6,616 nt of DNA. Source: Acidimicrobiia bacterium (GTDB lineage Bacteria; Actinomycetota; Acidimicrobiia; Acidimicrobiales; Hopanoidiivorantaceae). The notes beneath the pieces are model-generated. The model did not search any database, was not told the DNA's origin, and saw only the letters and a list, made by a program, of their open reading frames with translations. The stretch lies in assembly GCA_020027305.1 (NCBI GenBank), contig JAHRAM010000011.1:1-6616 (forward strand), written 5' to 3'. Below, in pieces: positions 1-5,756 of the stretch (position 1 is its first letter; the number at the start of each line of letters is the position of its first letter). Both the position numbers and the translations under genes were made by a program.

Positions 1-35
1 CTGATATATTGAGGCTCTTTCTACGCCAGCCATGA

Positions 36-80
36 CTACCAAATAAAGGGGTCGTTCAAAATGGCTTCTTCCATTTTGCG
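36..80 (-). other. In-frame continuation of the left STAS-like gene beyond its TAG stop
   Basis: Beyond the TAG at 83-81 the same frame reads RKMEEAILNDPFIW and then stops again at TAG 38-36. The C-terminus of the paralogue reads RRIEEAIINGDFI and stops. The two tails align without a gap, so this is the former (or conditionally translated) end of the left gene. One base change, CAG to TAG, explains the short annotated product. Whether the stop is read through, suppressed or absolute cannot be told from the sequence. Confidence 0.75.
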
Positions 81-488
81 CTATTTGCGAGTCATTTTGC
101 GAGCTCTTTTTGCTTGTTCCAGTATTGTTTCTATATATCTCTGGTAATTTTCTGATATGTCAACTAGCTCGAGCTGTTCTGCAATTGTGGTTTCTTTGAA
201 TTTTTTGTGTAAGGCAAATATTGCTTCCATGATAAATCCAGCAACCATATGATCAACGTTGCGAAAAGATAGTCTTACTAATCGGCCTTTCTCAAGAGCC
301 TCTAAAATTCGTGGATAAACCAGTTTGCCGTCGTCTGCTATAAGCATGCAGGTAGATTCAACTATCTCATCAATAAATATCTCAACAGGTGGCAGGTGTG
401 TTTTGCCGTTGTTGGATTTCCACTTTCCATTATTGGAATTGTCAACAGGGTTTGGGGCGGTTCGGTTTTTGAATTTAAGCAAATTCAT
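81..488 (-). CDS. STAS-like domain protein (DUF4325-type), left copy, probably C-terminally truncated
   Basis: A 135-residue soluble protein. Residues 1-10 (MNLLKFKNRT) are identical to those of the paralogue at 718-1188; residues 11-31 are a polar Asn/Lys-rich linker. From residue 32 the protein follows a STAS-like pattern: a beta strand (LPPVEIFID), a helix, a strand with VRLSFRNV at 71-78, a helix with MEAIFALHKKF at 87-97, a strand LELVDIS at 106-112 and a closing helix. The strand-Asn-Val-helix layout fits my memory of DUF4325, a STAS-like family of unknown function; I could not run a profile search. STAS folds usually act as protein-binding partners of kinases or ATPases, but no such partner is in the window. 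No signal peptide or membrane segment is visible. The ATG has a good AAGGAG six bases upstream. The gene stops at a TAG where the paralogue has CAG. The family call is moderately sure; the biological role is unknown. Confidence 0.75.
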   Translation of the reverse strand: MNLLKFKNRTAPNPVDNSNNGKWKSNNGKTHLPPVEIFIDEIVESTCMLIADDGKLVYPRILEALEKGRLVRLSFRNVDHMVAGFIMEAIFALHKKFKETTIAEQLELVDISENYQRYIETILEQAKRARKMTRK

Positions 489-570
489 GGTTCTCTCCTT
501 ATAGTTTAGAGGGTTTATTTTAGAGAGATATTACACTTTACCTGTAACAATTTTATAACACTTTAATTTC
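459..570 (-). repeat. Leader repeat, left copy (promoter, RBS and first 10 codons)
   Basis: This stretch matches 1159-1271 at about 95% over 112 bases, with one 1-bp indel and about five substitutions. It covers the first ten codons, the RBS, the 5' untranslated region and the probable promoter of the left STAS-like gene. Similarity falls sharply inside the coding region beyond codon 10. Upstream it decays gradually, with only patchy matches after 570. Confidence 0.9.
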
Positions 571-717
571 CCAACTCACGATAATTTCGTAATTTAAGAA
601 TTAAGAGAACTTAGCGATTCAAAAGTTTCTTATTCTCAGTCAAAACAAGAACGTCAACGAATATTTCTTTTTCTGCCTTAAAATGATAAGTTGAAGCCTG
701 TTTGACATTTTGCATAG
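489..717. other. Intergenic region between the two STAS-like genes
   Basis: 229 bases, AT-rich. The part nearest the left gene holds its leader and promoter boxes. Beyond 570 there is only patchy similarity to the region upstream of the right copy, including a shared GATAATTT. A short minus-strand reading frame of 34 codons (715-611) has no ribosome binding site. No clear GC-rich terminator hairpin follows the right gene. Confidence 0.6.
528..560 (-). promoter_or_regulatory. Candidate promoter boxes of the left STAS-like gene
   Basis: Read on the minus strand, 560-552 is TGTTATAAA, a good extended -10 (TGn plus TATAAA). About 25 bases closer to the gene, 535-528 gives TGTAATAT, a second -10-like box. 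Both sit in the same short context, AAAGTGT followed by A/T-rich bases, so they form a direct repeat with a 25-bp period. No convincing -35 hexamer is seen at 16-18 bp, which is tolerable for an extended -10 promoter. The predicted transcript leader would be about 55 bases with the distal box. Either box could instead be a regulator site. Confidence 0.45.
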
Positions 718-1188
718 TTAGATAAAGTCCCCGTTAATAATAGCTTCTTCAATCCTTCGCTGTTTTCGCGACAGCTTTATAGTCTCTCGGTAAGTTTCAA
801 TGGTCATTTCCAAATATTCCATTTCTTCCTTTGAAATATCAATTATTTCTAGCAATGCTTTAATTTTCTTTTCTGGGAATTTTTTGTATAAGTTGCCAAT
901 GGCAACAGTTGCAAAAACTGTTGTCATGTTTTTAACGTTGCGGAAAGACAGCCTTACTCGCCGATTTTGCTTTATGGCATTAGAGACTTTCTCACAAATT
1001 GTCTCGGCGTCGTTATAGGTAAGGAATTCTGTGCTCTTAACCACTCCATCGATAAATATATTAACGGGTGGTAGTGCCGCAGTAGCCTGTCTCCTGCCAT
1101 TGCCAAAAAGCCTTCGCTTTCCATTAGCGGAATCGCCAGAACTAGGTAAACTAGGCAGGGTTCGGTTTTTGAATTTAAGCAAATTCAT
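718..1188 (-). CDS. STAS-like domain protein (DUF4325-type), right copy, full length
   Basis: A 156-residue soluble protein, paralogous to the product of 81-488: by hand alignment about 44 of 104 residues match from LPPV onward. Residues 1-10 are identical to the other copy; 11-38 form a Ser/Arg/Ala-rich linker longer than in the paralogue. The STAS-like core runs from about residue 39, with LPPVNIFID at 39-47, VRLSFRNV at 78-85, the helix AIGNLYKKF at 96-104, LEIIDIS at 113-119 and a long charged C-terminal helix ending RRIEEAIINGDFI. The most conserved patches between copies (VRLSFRNV, AI-x2-L-x-KKF, DIS) mark the likely fold core or partner surface. The start has AAGGAG six bases upstream; the stop is TAA. 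The function is unknown; a regulatory protein-protein interaction role is inferred only from the STAS-like fold. It appears to have its own promoter and not to depend on the thi operon. Confidence 0.78.
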   Translation of the reverse strand: MNLLKFKNRTLPSLPSSGDSANGKRRLFGNGRRQATAALPPVNIFIDGVVKSTEFLTYNDAETICEKVSNAIKQNRRVRLSFRNVKNMTTVFATVAIGNLYKKFPEKKIKALLEIIDISKEEMEYLEMTIETYRETIKLSRKQRRIEEAIINGDFI

Positions 1189-1273
1189 GGTTCTCTCCTT
1201 ATAAGTTTAGAGGGTTTATTTTCGAGAGATATTACACTTTGTCTATAACAATTTTATAACACTTAAATTTCTA
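1159..1273 (-). repeat. Leader repeat, right copy (promoter, RBS and first 10 codons)
   Basis: Partner of the repeat at 459-570, offset by 700 bases and in the same orientation. The 45 bases around the start codon (1159-1203) are identical to 459-503, including every synonymous position in codons 1-10. A single extra A at 1204 and a C for A in the leader are the main differences before the promoter boxes. Confidence 0.9.
1229..1261 (-). promoter_or_regulatory. Candidate promoter boxes of the right STAS-like gene
   Basis: The same two boxes as before the left gene: TGTTATAAA on the minus strand at 1261-1253, and TGTAATAT about 25 bases nearer the start. Conservation of both boxes and their spacing between the two copies supports a functional promoter or regulator binding region and suggests the two genes are controlled alike. 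Confidence 0.45.
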
Positions 1274-1316
1274 CTGCACCTAAGCAGATAATTTTTGGTT
1301 TCAATAGCTCTGTGGA

Positions 1317-1340
1317 AATTTTATAACACTTAAATTTCTA
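1317..1340 (-). repeat. Third copy of the promoter-box repeat
   Basis: These 24 bases are identical to 1250-1273, and 549-570 matches with one mismatch. Each contains the minus-strand extended -10 TGTTATAAA flanked by AAATT and AATTT arms 10 bases apart, which form a small dyad. This copy lies 67 bp upstream of the one in the right gene's promoter. It has no gene start directly after it, so it is either an extra regulator or promoter site or the remnant of another duplication. Confidence 0.7.
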
Positions 1341-1490
1341 TCGTGTTTAAATATATAAAAAATATATAAATTGGCAGTTTGGGAAATATACATTTTTTAA
1401 TTAGAAATTTAATTGGGAAAATTGGAAAATTGTGGGGAAAATTTATATGGAATCGTCCGCAAGATTTATGTTGCAAATGTTACGTTGTAG

Positions 1491-1589
1491 GGTAAAAACT
1501 CATAGGGAAAAAGGTAAAAATTCATAGGATAAAAAAACTTGCTGGAGAAAGGCAAAAATTTATAGGAGAGGGAGAAAGCTCATAGGATC
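1491..1589. repeat. Imperfect repeat array spanning the thiQ stop codon
   Basis: Four related units begin at about 1491, 1513, 1551 and 1571. Their plus-strand consensus is approximately GGTAAAAAYTCATAGGRW. The first two lie outside thiQ, the third straddles its stop codon (1560-1562), and the fourth encodes part of the final residues DPMSFLPLL. The spacing is irregular (22, 38 and 20 bp). The role is unknown; it looks like a decayed tandem duplication. Confidence 0.6.
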
Positions 1590-2852
1590 TAAGGCAATTT
1601 TGTATTCTTTGCCAATTTTCAAATGTTTGTGAGTGGCAATCTGTAAATTAATAGAATTATTTTGCAAGCCAATAGGGCTATCTTGTGAATCGACAAGATT
1701 ATTTTGCTGGTTGCCTTGGTCTTGGTCTTGGTCTTGGTCTTGGTCTTGGAATGGAATCTGTGCTTGAAGTGAAATTTGGGCTATATATTGCATCCCTGAA
1801 AATTTGATTGCTGTGACGCTCCCCTTTAAGATTCTGTACCCTTTTTCGCTTAAAACTTCACTTTCTTTCATTTTTTCACCCAAAACCCCATCTCTTTTTA
1901 AACCCCCATCGTTTGTCAAACCCTCACCGCTCCCCAAAACCCCATCGTTTTTCAAATTTTCGCTCAAAGCCACCCCATCGCTGGTGGAGTCAAAAATTTC
2001 CACGCCCTCAGGCATTATTAAGATTTTTTTTGTGTCAAGAGGCAACTTGTGATGCTTATGCTCATACACGCCAAATGGGCAAATCAATTCACCGCCCTCA
2101 CCAATTTCAACTTTAAATTGATTGTGGAGTCCCAAAAATGATGCTGTGTAACTATCTGGAGGTCGGTTCCTAAGCTCTTCAGGTCGTCCAATGCTATGAA
2201 TAGTGCCATCCCCCATTATTGCCAGCCTATCGGAAACAAAAAAGGCCTCTTGAAGGTCGTGCGTCACATATAAAGCAGGTATTTTTTGACTCTTGATAAT
2301 CTCACATAGCTCAGCTGAAAGGCTTTCTCTAAGTGTTTGGTCAAGAGCTGCCAATGGTTCATCTAGCAGCAGCAATTTAGGTTTGGTCGCCAAAGCTCGC
2401 CCAAGCGAAACTCGCTGAGCCTGCCCGCCAGAAAGCGATTGGATAGGTCGCTTTTCAAACCCTTTCAAATTAAGAATTTCCAGCAACTCAAAAACTCTGT
2501 TTGCGATTTGAGTTTTGCTAAATCTATCTGCCCCCTTGACACTCTTTAACCCAAAGGCAAGGTTTTGAAAAACATTTTTGTGGGGAAACAGCAAATGGTC
2601 TTGAAACACCAACCCGAAATTTCGCTTATTTGGGGCAAGCGCATATTTAGGAGTTGAGATTTCGTTACCCTGCCATTTGATACTGCCTGATTGAATTGGT
2701 AGCAACCCTGAGACAGTATATAGCAAGGATGATTTTCCACAGCCTGAATGCCCGAGCAAGCCAACAATCTCATTTTCGCCTACCTCTAAGTTCAGGGCAT
2801 CAATCACCTGGTTTTCACCACGAACAACCCTTAGATTTTTTATTTCTAACAT
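1560..2852 (-). CDS. thiQ: Thiamine ABC transporter ATP-binding protein ThiQ with repeat-expanded C-terminal domain
   Basis: The cytoplasmic ATPase that powers thiamine or thiamine phosphate import through ThiP. All ABC motifs are present: Walker A GHSGCGKS at 34-41, Q-loop Q84 (FQDH), signature LSGGQ at 140-144, Walker B LLLLDEP at 160-166, and H-loop His198 (VTHD). Beyond about residue 240 is a C-terminal extension of the TOBE type seen in FbpC/PotA-like importers, with KGSVTAIKFSGMQYIAQISL at 343-362 and a closing HKHLKIGKEYKIALDP. At 430 residues it is much longer than the roughly 230 of the E. coli protein. Part of the excess comes from low-complexity insertions: a DGV-repeat segment at about 290-336 and an Asp-Gln repeat plus Asn/Gln stretch at about 369-402. 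Its ATG follows the thiP TAA directly with no gap, implying translational coupling. The substrate is inferred from the riboswitch and ThiB. Confidence 0.92.
   Translation of the reverse strand: MLEIKNLRVVRGENQVIDALNLEVGENEIVGLLGHSGCGKSSLLYTVSGLLPIQSGSIKWQGNEISTPKYALAPNKRNFGLVFQDHLLFPHKNVFQNLAFGLKSVKGADRFSKTQIANRVFELLEILNLKGFEKRPIQSLSGGQAQRVSLGRALATKPKLLLLDEPLAALDQTLRESLSAELCEIIKSQKIPALYVTHDLQEAFFVSDRLAIMGDGTIHSIGRPEELRNRPPDSYTASFLGLHNQFKVEIGEGGELICPFGVYEHKHHKLPLDTKKILIMPEGVEIFDSTSDGVALSENLKNDGVLGSGEGLTNDGGLKRDGVLGEKMKESEVLSEKGYRILKGSVTAIKFSGMQYIAQISLQAQIPFQDQDQDQDQDQGNQQNNLVDSQDSPIGLQNNSINLQIATHKHLKIGKEYKIALDPMSFLPLL
1715..1749 (-). repeat. Hexanucleotide array in thiQ encoding Asp-Gln repeats
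   Basis: Five perfect plus-strand CTTGGT units (1715-1744) plus a partial sixth. On the coding strand they give alternating Gln and Asp, residues about 369-379 of ThiQ. The unit is two codons, so copy-number change keeps the frame and only alters linker length. It sits in a loop of the C-terminal domain, not in the ATPase core. Confidence 0.95.
1878..1980 (-). repeat. Degenerate repeats in thiQ encoding DGV/DGG units
   Basis: Plus-strand units of the form CCCCATC-GTTTNTCAAA recur at about 1885, 1903, 1940 and 1973. They encode DGVALSENLKN, DGVLGSGEGLTN, DGGLKR and DGVLGEKMKE in ThiQ residues about 292-330. They lie between the two halves of the C-terminal domain and look like an inserted, internally duplicated linker. 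Confidence 0.75.
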
Positions 2853-4571
2853 TTATAAAATCTGAAGTTGCCCCGAAGTTTGCCCTGCACCTCCACTTCG
2901 ACTTCCATCCCCACCTGCACCCCCACTCCCACTTCGCAACCCTCCAGAGATATTTCTTTTAGATTTGATGTTTCCAAACCGCATCTGGGAAAATCGAACG
3001 CCCCCAACTCTGTCAATCAAAAAAATAACGACCCCCAAAACTAAAATCAACACAACTGAAAGTGCCATTGCCTGCCCATAAGACAATACCCCTGGACGAC
3101 CCAGCAACCTAAAAATAGCAGTAGGAATTGTCGGTCGGTCAGAACGTGCTAAAAATGAAGATGCCCCAAACTCCCCCATTGATATGGCGAATGCAAAACC
3201 TGCGCCGACAACCAACCCCCTTGAAACAATCGGCAACTCAATCCTCAAAAAAGTTGAAAGAGAATTTGCCCCGAGTATTTGTGCCGACCAGCGAAGTCGC
3301 TTATCCATAGCCCTAAGCTGTGAAAGCACTGGGCGAAGAACAAACGGCATAGCAATTAGGCAATGTGCCAGAGGAACAATAACCCAACTACTTCGCAAAT
3401 CAATGGGGCTGTCTAGCGAAATAAGATAGCCAAGCCCAAGCGCAACAGATGAAACCCCTAGAGGAATTAAAAATAAAGGCTCCACAAAAAATGCAAGACG
3501 GGGAAGTGAAAAAATAGCAAATGCCGCCAAACCTCCCAGCAAAGTTGCCATAGCCGTTGCCACCACAGCATAAGTAAGGGAATTCAAAATAGCCTCTTTT
3601 AGATTTACGACATTTGCCCCAGCGTCAAATAAAGCAGTATATGAACCTAACCCAAATCCACTAGATTGCGGAGCAAACGATTCCAAAACAAGTGAAATAA
3701 GCGGAATAAAAAGCACTACCGAAGCAATTAAAAACGCCAAGCCCGCCAAGCCAAAATGCCGCTTATGAGTAAGCCTCAGCCTACTATCAGCCCCCGCACT
3801 TGCCCCCGAAATAGATTTTGCTGCCCTGCTATTAAAAAAAGCCATCAGTGCAACCGTCAAAAGCTGTAGCAAGGCAAGAACCGCTGCCGTTTCAAAATCG
3901 CGCCGAGAAATTGCATAGCGCCATATTTCAGTATCAAGGGTTGCACGTCTTGAGCCTCCCAAAATCAAGATGACCCCAAAAGAAGTGAAGGAAAAGAAAA
4001 ACGTTAGAGATGCTGCTGTTATGACCGATGCCTTCAACCGAGGCAATGTGATTTGAAAAAAGGTTCGCAAAGGGCTTGCCCCCAGCACCCGTGCTGCAAG
4101 CTCAGCTCGATTATCAAGTGATGCCCAGTGCCCCCCAACAATCCGCACCACTAATGCAAAGTTGAAAAAAGTATGCGCCAGTAAAATCGCCCAGACACTG
4201 TTATCTAGCCAACCTCTTATTCCAAGCCAATTCTGTGCCGCCAAAACCGCACTTGCCACCACTAGAGTTGGCAAAACAAAGGGAATTATCAACAGTGCTG
4301 AAAGAATTGCCTGCCCCCTAAATTTAAAACGCCCCAGCAAGACAGCCATTGGAAAAGCCAGTGCCAAAGTCAGCCCTGTTGAAAGTGCAGCCTGCCAAAC
4401 GGTAAACCAGACTATTTTCCAAGTGCCGGTGTCGCCCCAAACATCTGCCAACCCACTGGCACTAACCCCTCGCCCAATAATCGCTGCAATCGGATAGCCA
4501 AAAAACAACGCAAGAAAAGCCAATGGCAATAACCCAACATAAATAGGCGTGAGCTTTTTCACAGAGTTCAA
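2853..4571 (-). CDS. thiP: Thiamine ABC transporter permease ThiP (fused two-domain)
   Basis: An inner-membrane channel subunit of 572 residues carrying two binding-protein-dependent permease domains in one chain, as in ThiP and FbpB. The two EAA loops that dock onto the ATPase are clear: ELAARVLGASPLRTFFQITLP at 157-177, and SAQILGANSLSTFLRIELP at 429-447. Many hydrophobic segments are visible, for example at about 11-33, 57-80, 87-111, 125-145, 183-205, 228-245, 273-298, 332-355, 362-385, 395-412, 452-472 and 500-519. A central FGVILILGG and a TLDTEIWRYA segment (211-220) match ThiP homologues as I remember them. The C-terminal tail after about 538 is Gly/Ser-rich (GSGGAGGDGSRSGGAG), unusual for this family and probably a disordered cytoplasmic end. 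The start is TTG at 4571; a GTG three codons later (4562) is possible. It lies 26 bases after thiB and abuts thiQ. Confidence 0.92.
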   Translation of the reverse strand: MNSVKKLTPIYVGLLPLAFLALFFGYPIAAIIGRGVSASGLADVWGDTGTWKIVWFTVWQAALSTGLTLALAFPMAVLLGRFKFRGQAILSALLIIPFVLPTLVVASAVLAAQNWLGIRGWLDNSVWAILLAHTFFNFALVVRIVGGHWASLDNRAELAARVLGASPLRTFFQITLPRLKASVITAASLTFFFSFTSFGVILILGGSRRATLDTEIWRYAISRRDFETAAVLALLQLLTVALMAFFNSRAAKSISGASAGADSRLRLTHKRHFGLAGLAFLIASVVLFIPLISLVLESFAPQSSGFGLGSYTALFDAGANVVNLKEAILNSLTYAVVATAMATLLGGLAAFAIFSLPRLAFFVEPLFLIPLGVSSVALGLGYLISLDSPIDLRSSWVIVPLAHCLIAMPFVLRPVLSQLRAMDKRLRWSAQILGANSLSTFLRIELPIVSRGLVVGAGFAFAISMGEFGASSFLARSDRPTIPTAIFRLLGRPGVLSYGQAMALSVVLILVLGVVIFLIDRVGGVRFSQMRFGNIKSKRNISGGLRSGSGGAGGDGSRSGGAGQTSGQLQIL

Positions 4572-4575
4572 CGTT

Positions 4576-4605
4576 AATCCAATTACCTAAAATCCAATTA
4601 CCTAA
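4576..4605 (-). repeat. Perfect 15-bp tandem duplication over the thiB stop codon
   Basis: Plus-strand AATCCAATTACCTAA occurs twice back to back (4576-4590 and 4591-4605). The copy at 4591-4605 contains the thiB stop (TAA at 4600-4598) and its last Arg codon; the other forms most of the thiB-thiP spacer. On the coding strand each copy supplies a TTAGGT, so the duplication sets the distance between the thiB stop and the thiP start and may offer a weak ribosome binding site. Confidence 0.95.
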
Positions 4606-5755
4606 GAACAATATCTGTCCATTCATCTGTCCATTGATCCACTTTTTCAGCGATAAGGTCAGGCGCGAGGCTGAGTGGATTTTCAATTTCCACCGCATGG
4701 TTTTTATAGGCTTCAGGAAGCTCAACATCACCATTTGCTGGATTGATAAATTGAGTTAGCGGAATTTCTGCTTGGTATTTTCTAGACAAAAGAAAATCAA
4801 TAACCCTCTTTGCTGCATCTGTTTTTTCTTGGCTTCTGCCCGAATCTCTTATTAGCCCGACAAATTCAACTTGGCGAAAACATCCATCTTTTATCACACC
4901 TGTGGGTGGAGTTTCAACCCCATCAAAAACAACAGAAGCAACAGGGCTCCCCGCATAAGAAGTAACTAACGGTTTATCTCCCCCACTGGCTTGAAACTCA
5001 GTGAAATAGGCTTCACTCCAATCGCTGGTAATCTCTACGCCATTTTCTCTAAGTTGCCGCCAATAGTTTTTCCAGCCCGCTGCAGAATCACTGCTATCCC
5101 CATACTTGGCGATGGTTGCCAGCAAAAACGCTAGACCTGGTGTTGAACTCTCTGGATTTTGGGTGACGAAATGGTTTTTATATTCAGGCTTTAGCAAGTC
5201 ATCTAAATTTTTTGGCGGTGGATTTTCTGCGCCATAACTATCTAGCCAGAAATTGATACAAACATCACCATAATTAATGGGGGTGGCGCAATTGTTGCCC
5301 CCAACAATTCGAATGCTCTCTGGCACAGAATCAATTTCTACTGCTAGGTAGGGCGAAAAAAGATTTTGCGCTAACGCCTCAGATATTTGTATGTTGTTCA
5401 ACCCAAATGCAACATCGGCCAGAGGGTTGTCTTTTGTAATAACAAGCTGTGAAAACAGTGTGCCAGAATTCCCACCTTTTTGAATTTCGATTTTGATGTT
5501 TTCTTGTGCTTCAAATTCCTTCAGCAACTTATCTGGAATCTCAAAGGAATCATAAGTAATGAGCTTGACGGTTTGCTTGGCTGTAATAGGGGCTGGCGGC
5601 GACCCAGCTTCGTGGCAATCTGTATTTACGCCACCTTGAGTATCGCCATTTGTATCGCCATTTACATTTGTGCTACCACCGCTATGATTACAAGCCGAAA
5701 AAGCAAAGATTAAGGCAAAAAGCCCTAAACTTAGAGCTATAAGTTTCTTTTTCAT
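4598..5755 (-). CDS. thiB: Thiamine-binding lipoprotein ThiB (ABC transporter substrate-binding protein)
   Basis: An extracytoplasmic receptor that captures thiamine or its phosphates and delivers them to ThiP. The N-terminus is a lipoprotein signal: KKK, a hydrophobic core, and FSAC with the lipidated Cys at residue 22 (Phe at -3 is less usual). A polar linker with NGDT twice (residues about 32-39) follows, then the mature domain from about 60. Family landmarks are visible: TYDSF at 68-72, FGLNN at 117-121, YGDVCIN at 162-168, SSTPGLAFLLATIAKYG at 203-219, the WKNYW/SDWSEAY segment at 228-250 containing Trp and Tyr likely to contact the ligand, and VTSYAGSPV at 264-272. At 385 residues it is somewhat longer than E. 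coli ThiB, partly because of the linker. The ATG is preceded by GGAGGAA at 5767-5761, embedded in the riboswitch, so this is the first gene of a TPP-regulated operon. Confidence 0.95.
   Translation of the reverse strand: MKKKLIALSLGLFALIFAFSACNHSGGSTNVNGDTNGDTQGGVNTDCHEAGSPPAPITAKQTVKLITYDSFEIPDKLLKEFEAQENIKIEIQKGGNSGTLFSQLVITKDNPLADVAFGLNNIQISEALAQNLFSPYLAVEIDSVPESIRIVGGNNCATPINYGDVCINFWLDSYGAENPPPKNLDDLLKPEYKNHFVTQNPESSTPGLAFLLATIAKYGDSSDSAAGWKNYWRQLRENGVEITSDWSEAYFTEFQASGGDKPLVTSYAGSPVASVVFDGVETPPTGVIKDGCFRQVEFVGLIRDSGRSQEKTDAAKRVIDFLLSRKYQAEIPLTQFINPANGDVELPEAYKNHAVEIENPLSLAPDLIAEKVDQWTDEWTDIVLR
5640..5663 (-). repeat. 12-bp tandem duplication in the thiB linker
   Basis: Plus-strand GTATCGCCATTT occurs twice back to back, encoding NGDT NGDT just after the lipoprotein signal of ThiB. 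It only lengthens the flexible tether. Confidence 0.95.
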
Positions 5756-5756
5756 G

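Larger units (their letters stand above)
1189..1559. other. AT-rich intergenic region between thiQ and the STAS-like genes
   Basis: 371 bases without a credible gene. It contains, from left to right, the leader and promoter of the right STAS-like gene, the third 24-bp box, two copies of AATATATAAA (1350-1359 and 1361-1370), an iterated GGAAAATT stretch (about 1416-1443), and an array of imperfect CATAGG-containing repeats that continues into the end of thiQ. No GC-rich stem followed by a T-run marks the end of the thi operon. The T-rich minus strand could support weak or Rho-type termination. Confidence 0.6.

Noticed and set aside
58..77. Hairpin AAAATGG-CTTCTT-CCATTTT just past the left STAS-like gene, possible terminator
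   Set aside because: The stem is AT-rich with only two G-C pairs, no separate T-run follows, and it lies in the conserved C-terminal coding tail, so it is likely fortuitous.
611..715. Minus-strand 34-codon reading frame (MQNVKQASTYHF...) between the STAS-like genes
   Set aside because: It has no ribosome binding site, the frame is open upstream into the end of the right gene, and it shows no recognisable similarity; too short to support.
1250..1340. Repeated 24-mers considered as a CRISPR or plasmid iteron array
   Set aside because: Only two perfect copies and one imperfect copy at unequal spacing, tied to gene leaders; no cas or replication genes nearby.
1715..1749. Hexamer array considered as a phase-variation switch
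   Set aside because: The unit is a multiple of three, so gain or loss cannot shift the frame; it can only change linker length.
1804..2052. Plus-strand open frames opposite thiQ
   Set aside because: They mirror the low-complexity repeat part of thiQ, lack ribosome sites, and the opposite strand encodes a clear family member.
4162..4497. Plus-strand open frame opposite thiP
   Set aside because: It is antisense to well-conserved permease sequence, with no start signals.
4462..4734. Minus-strand open frame across the thiB-thiP junction
   Set aside because: It overlaps the ends of both genes in another frame; thiB and thiP frames carry clear family motifs.
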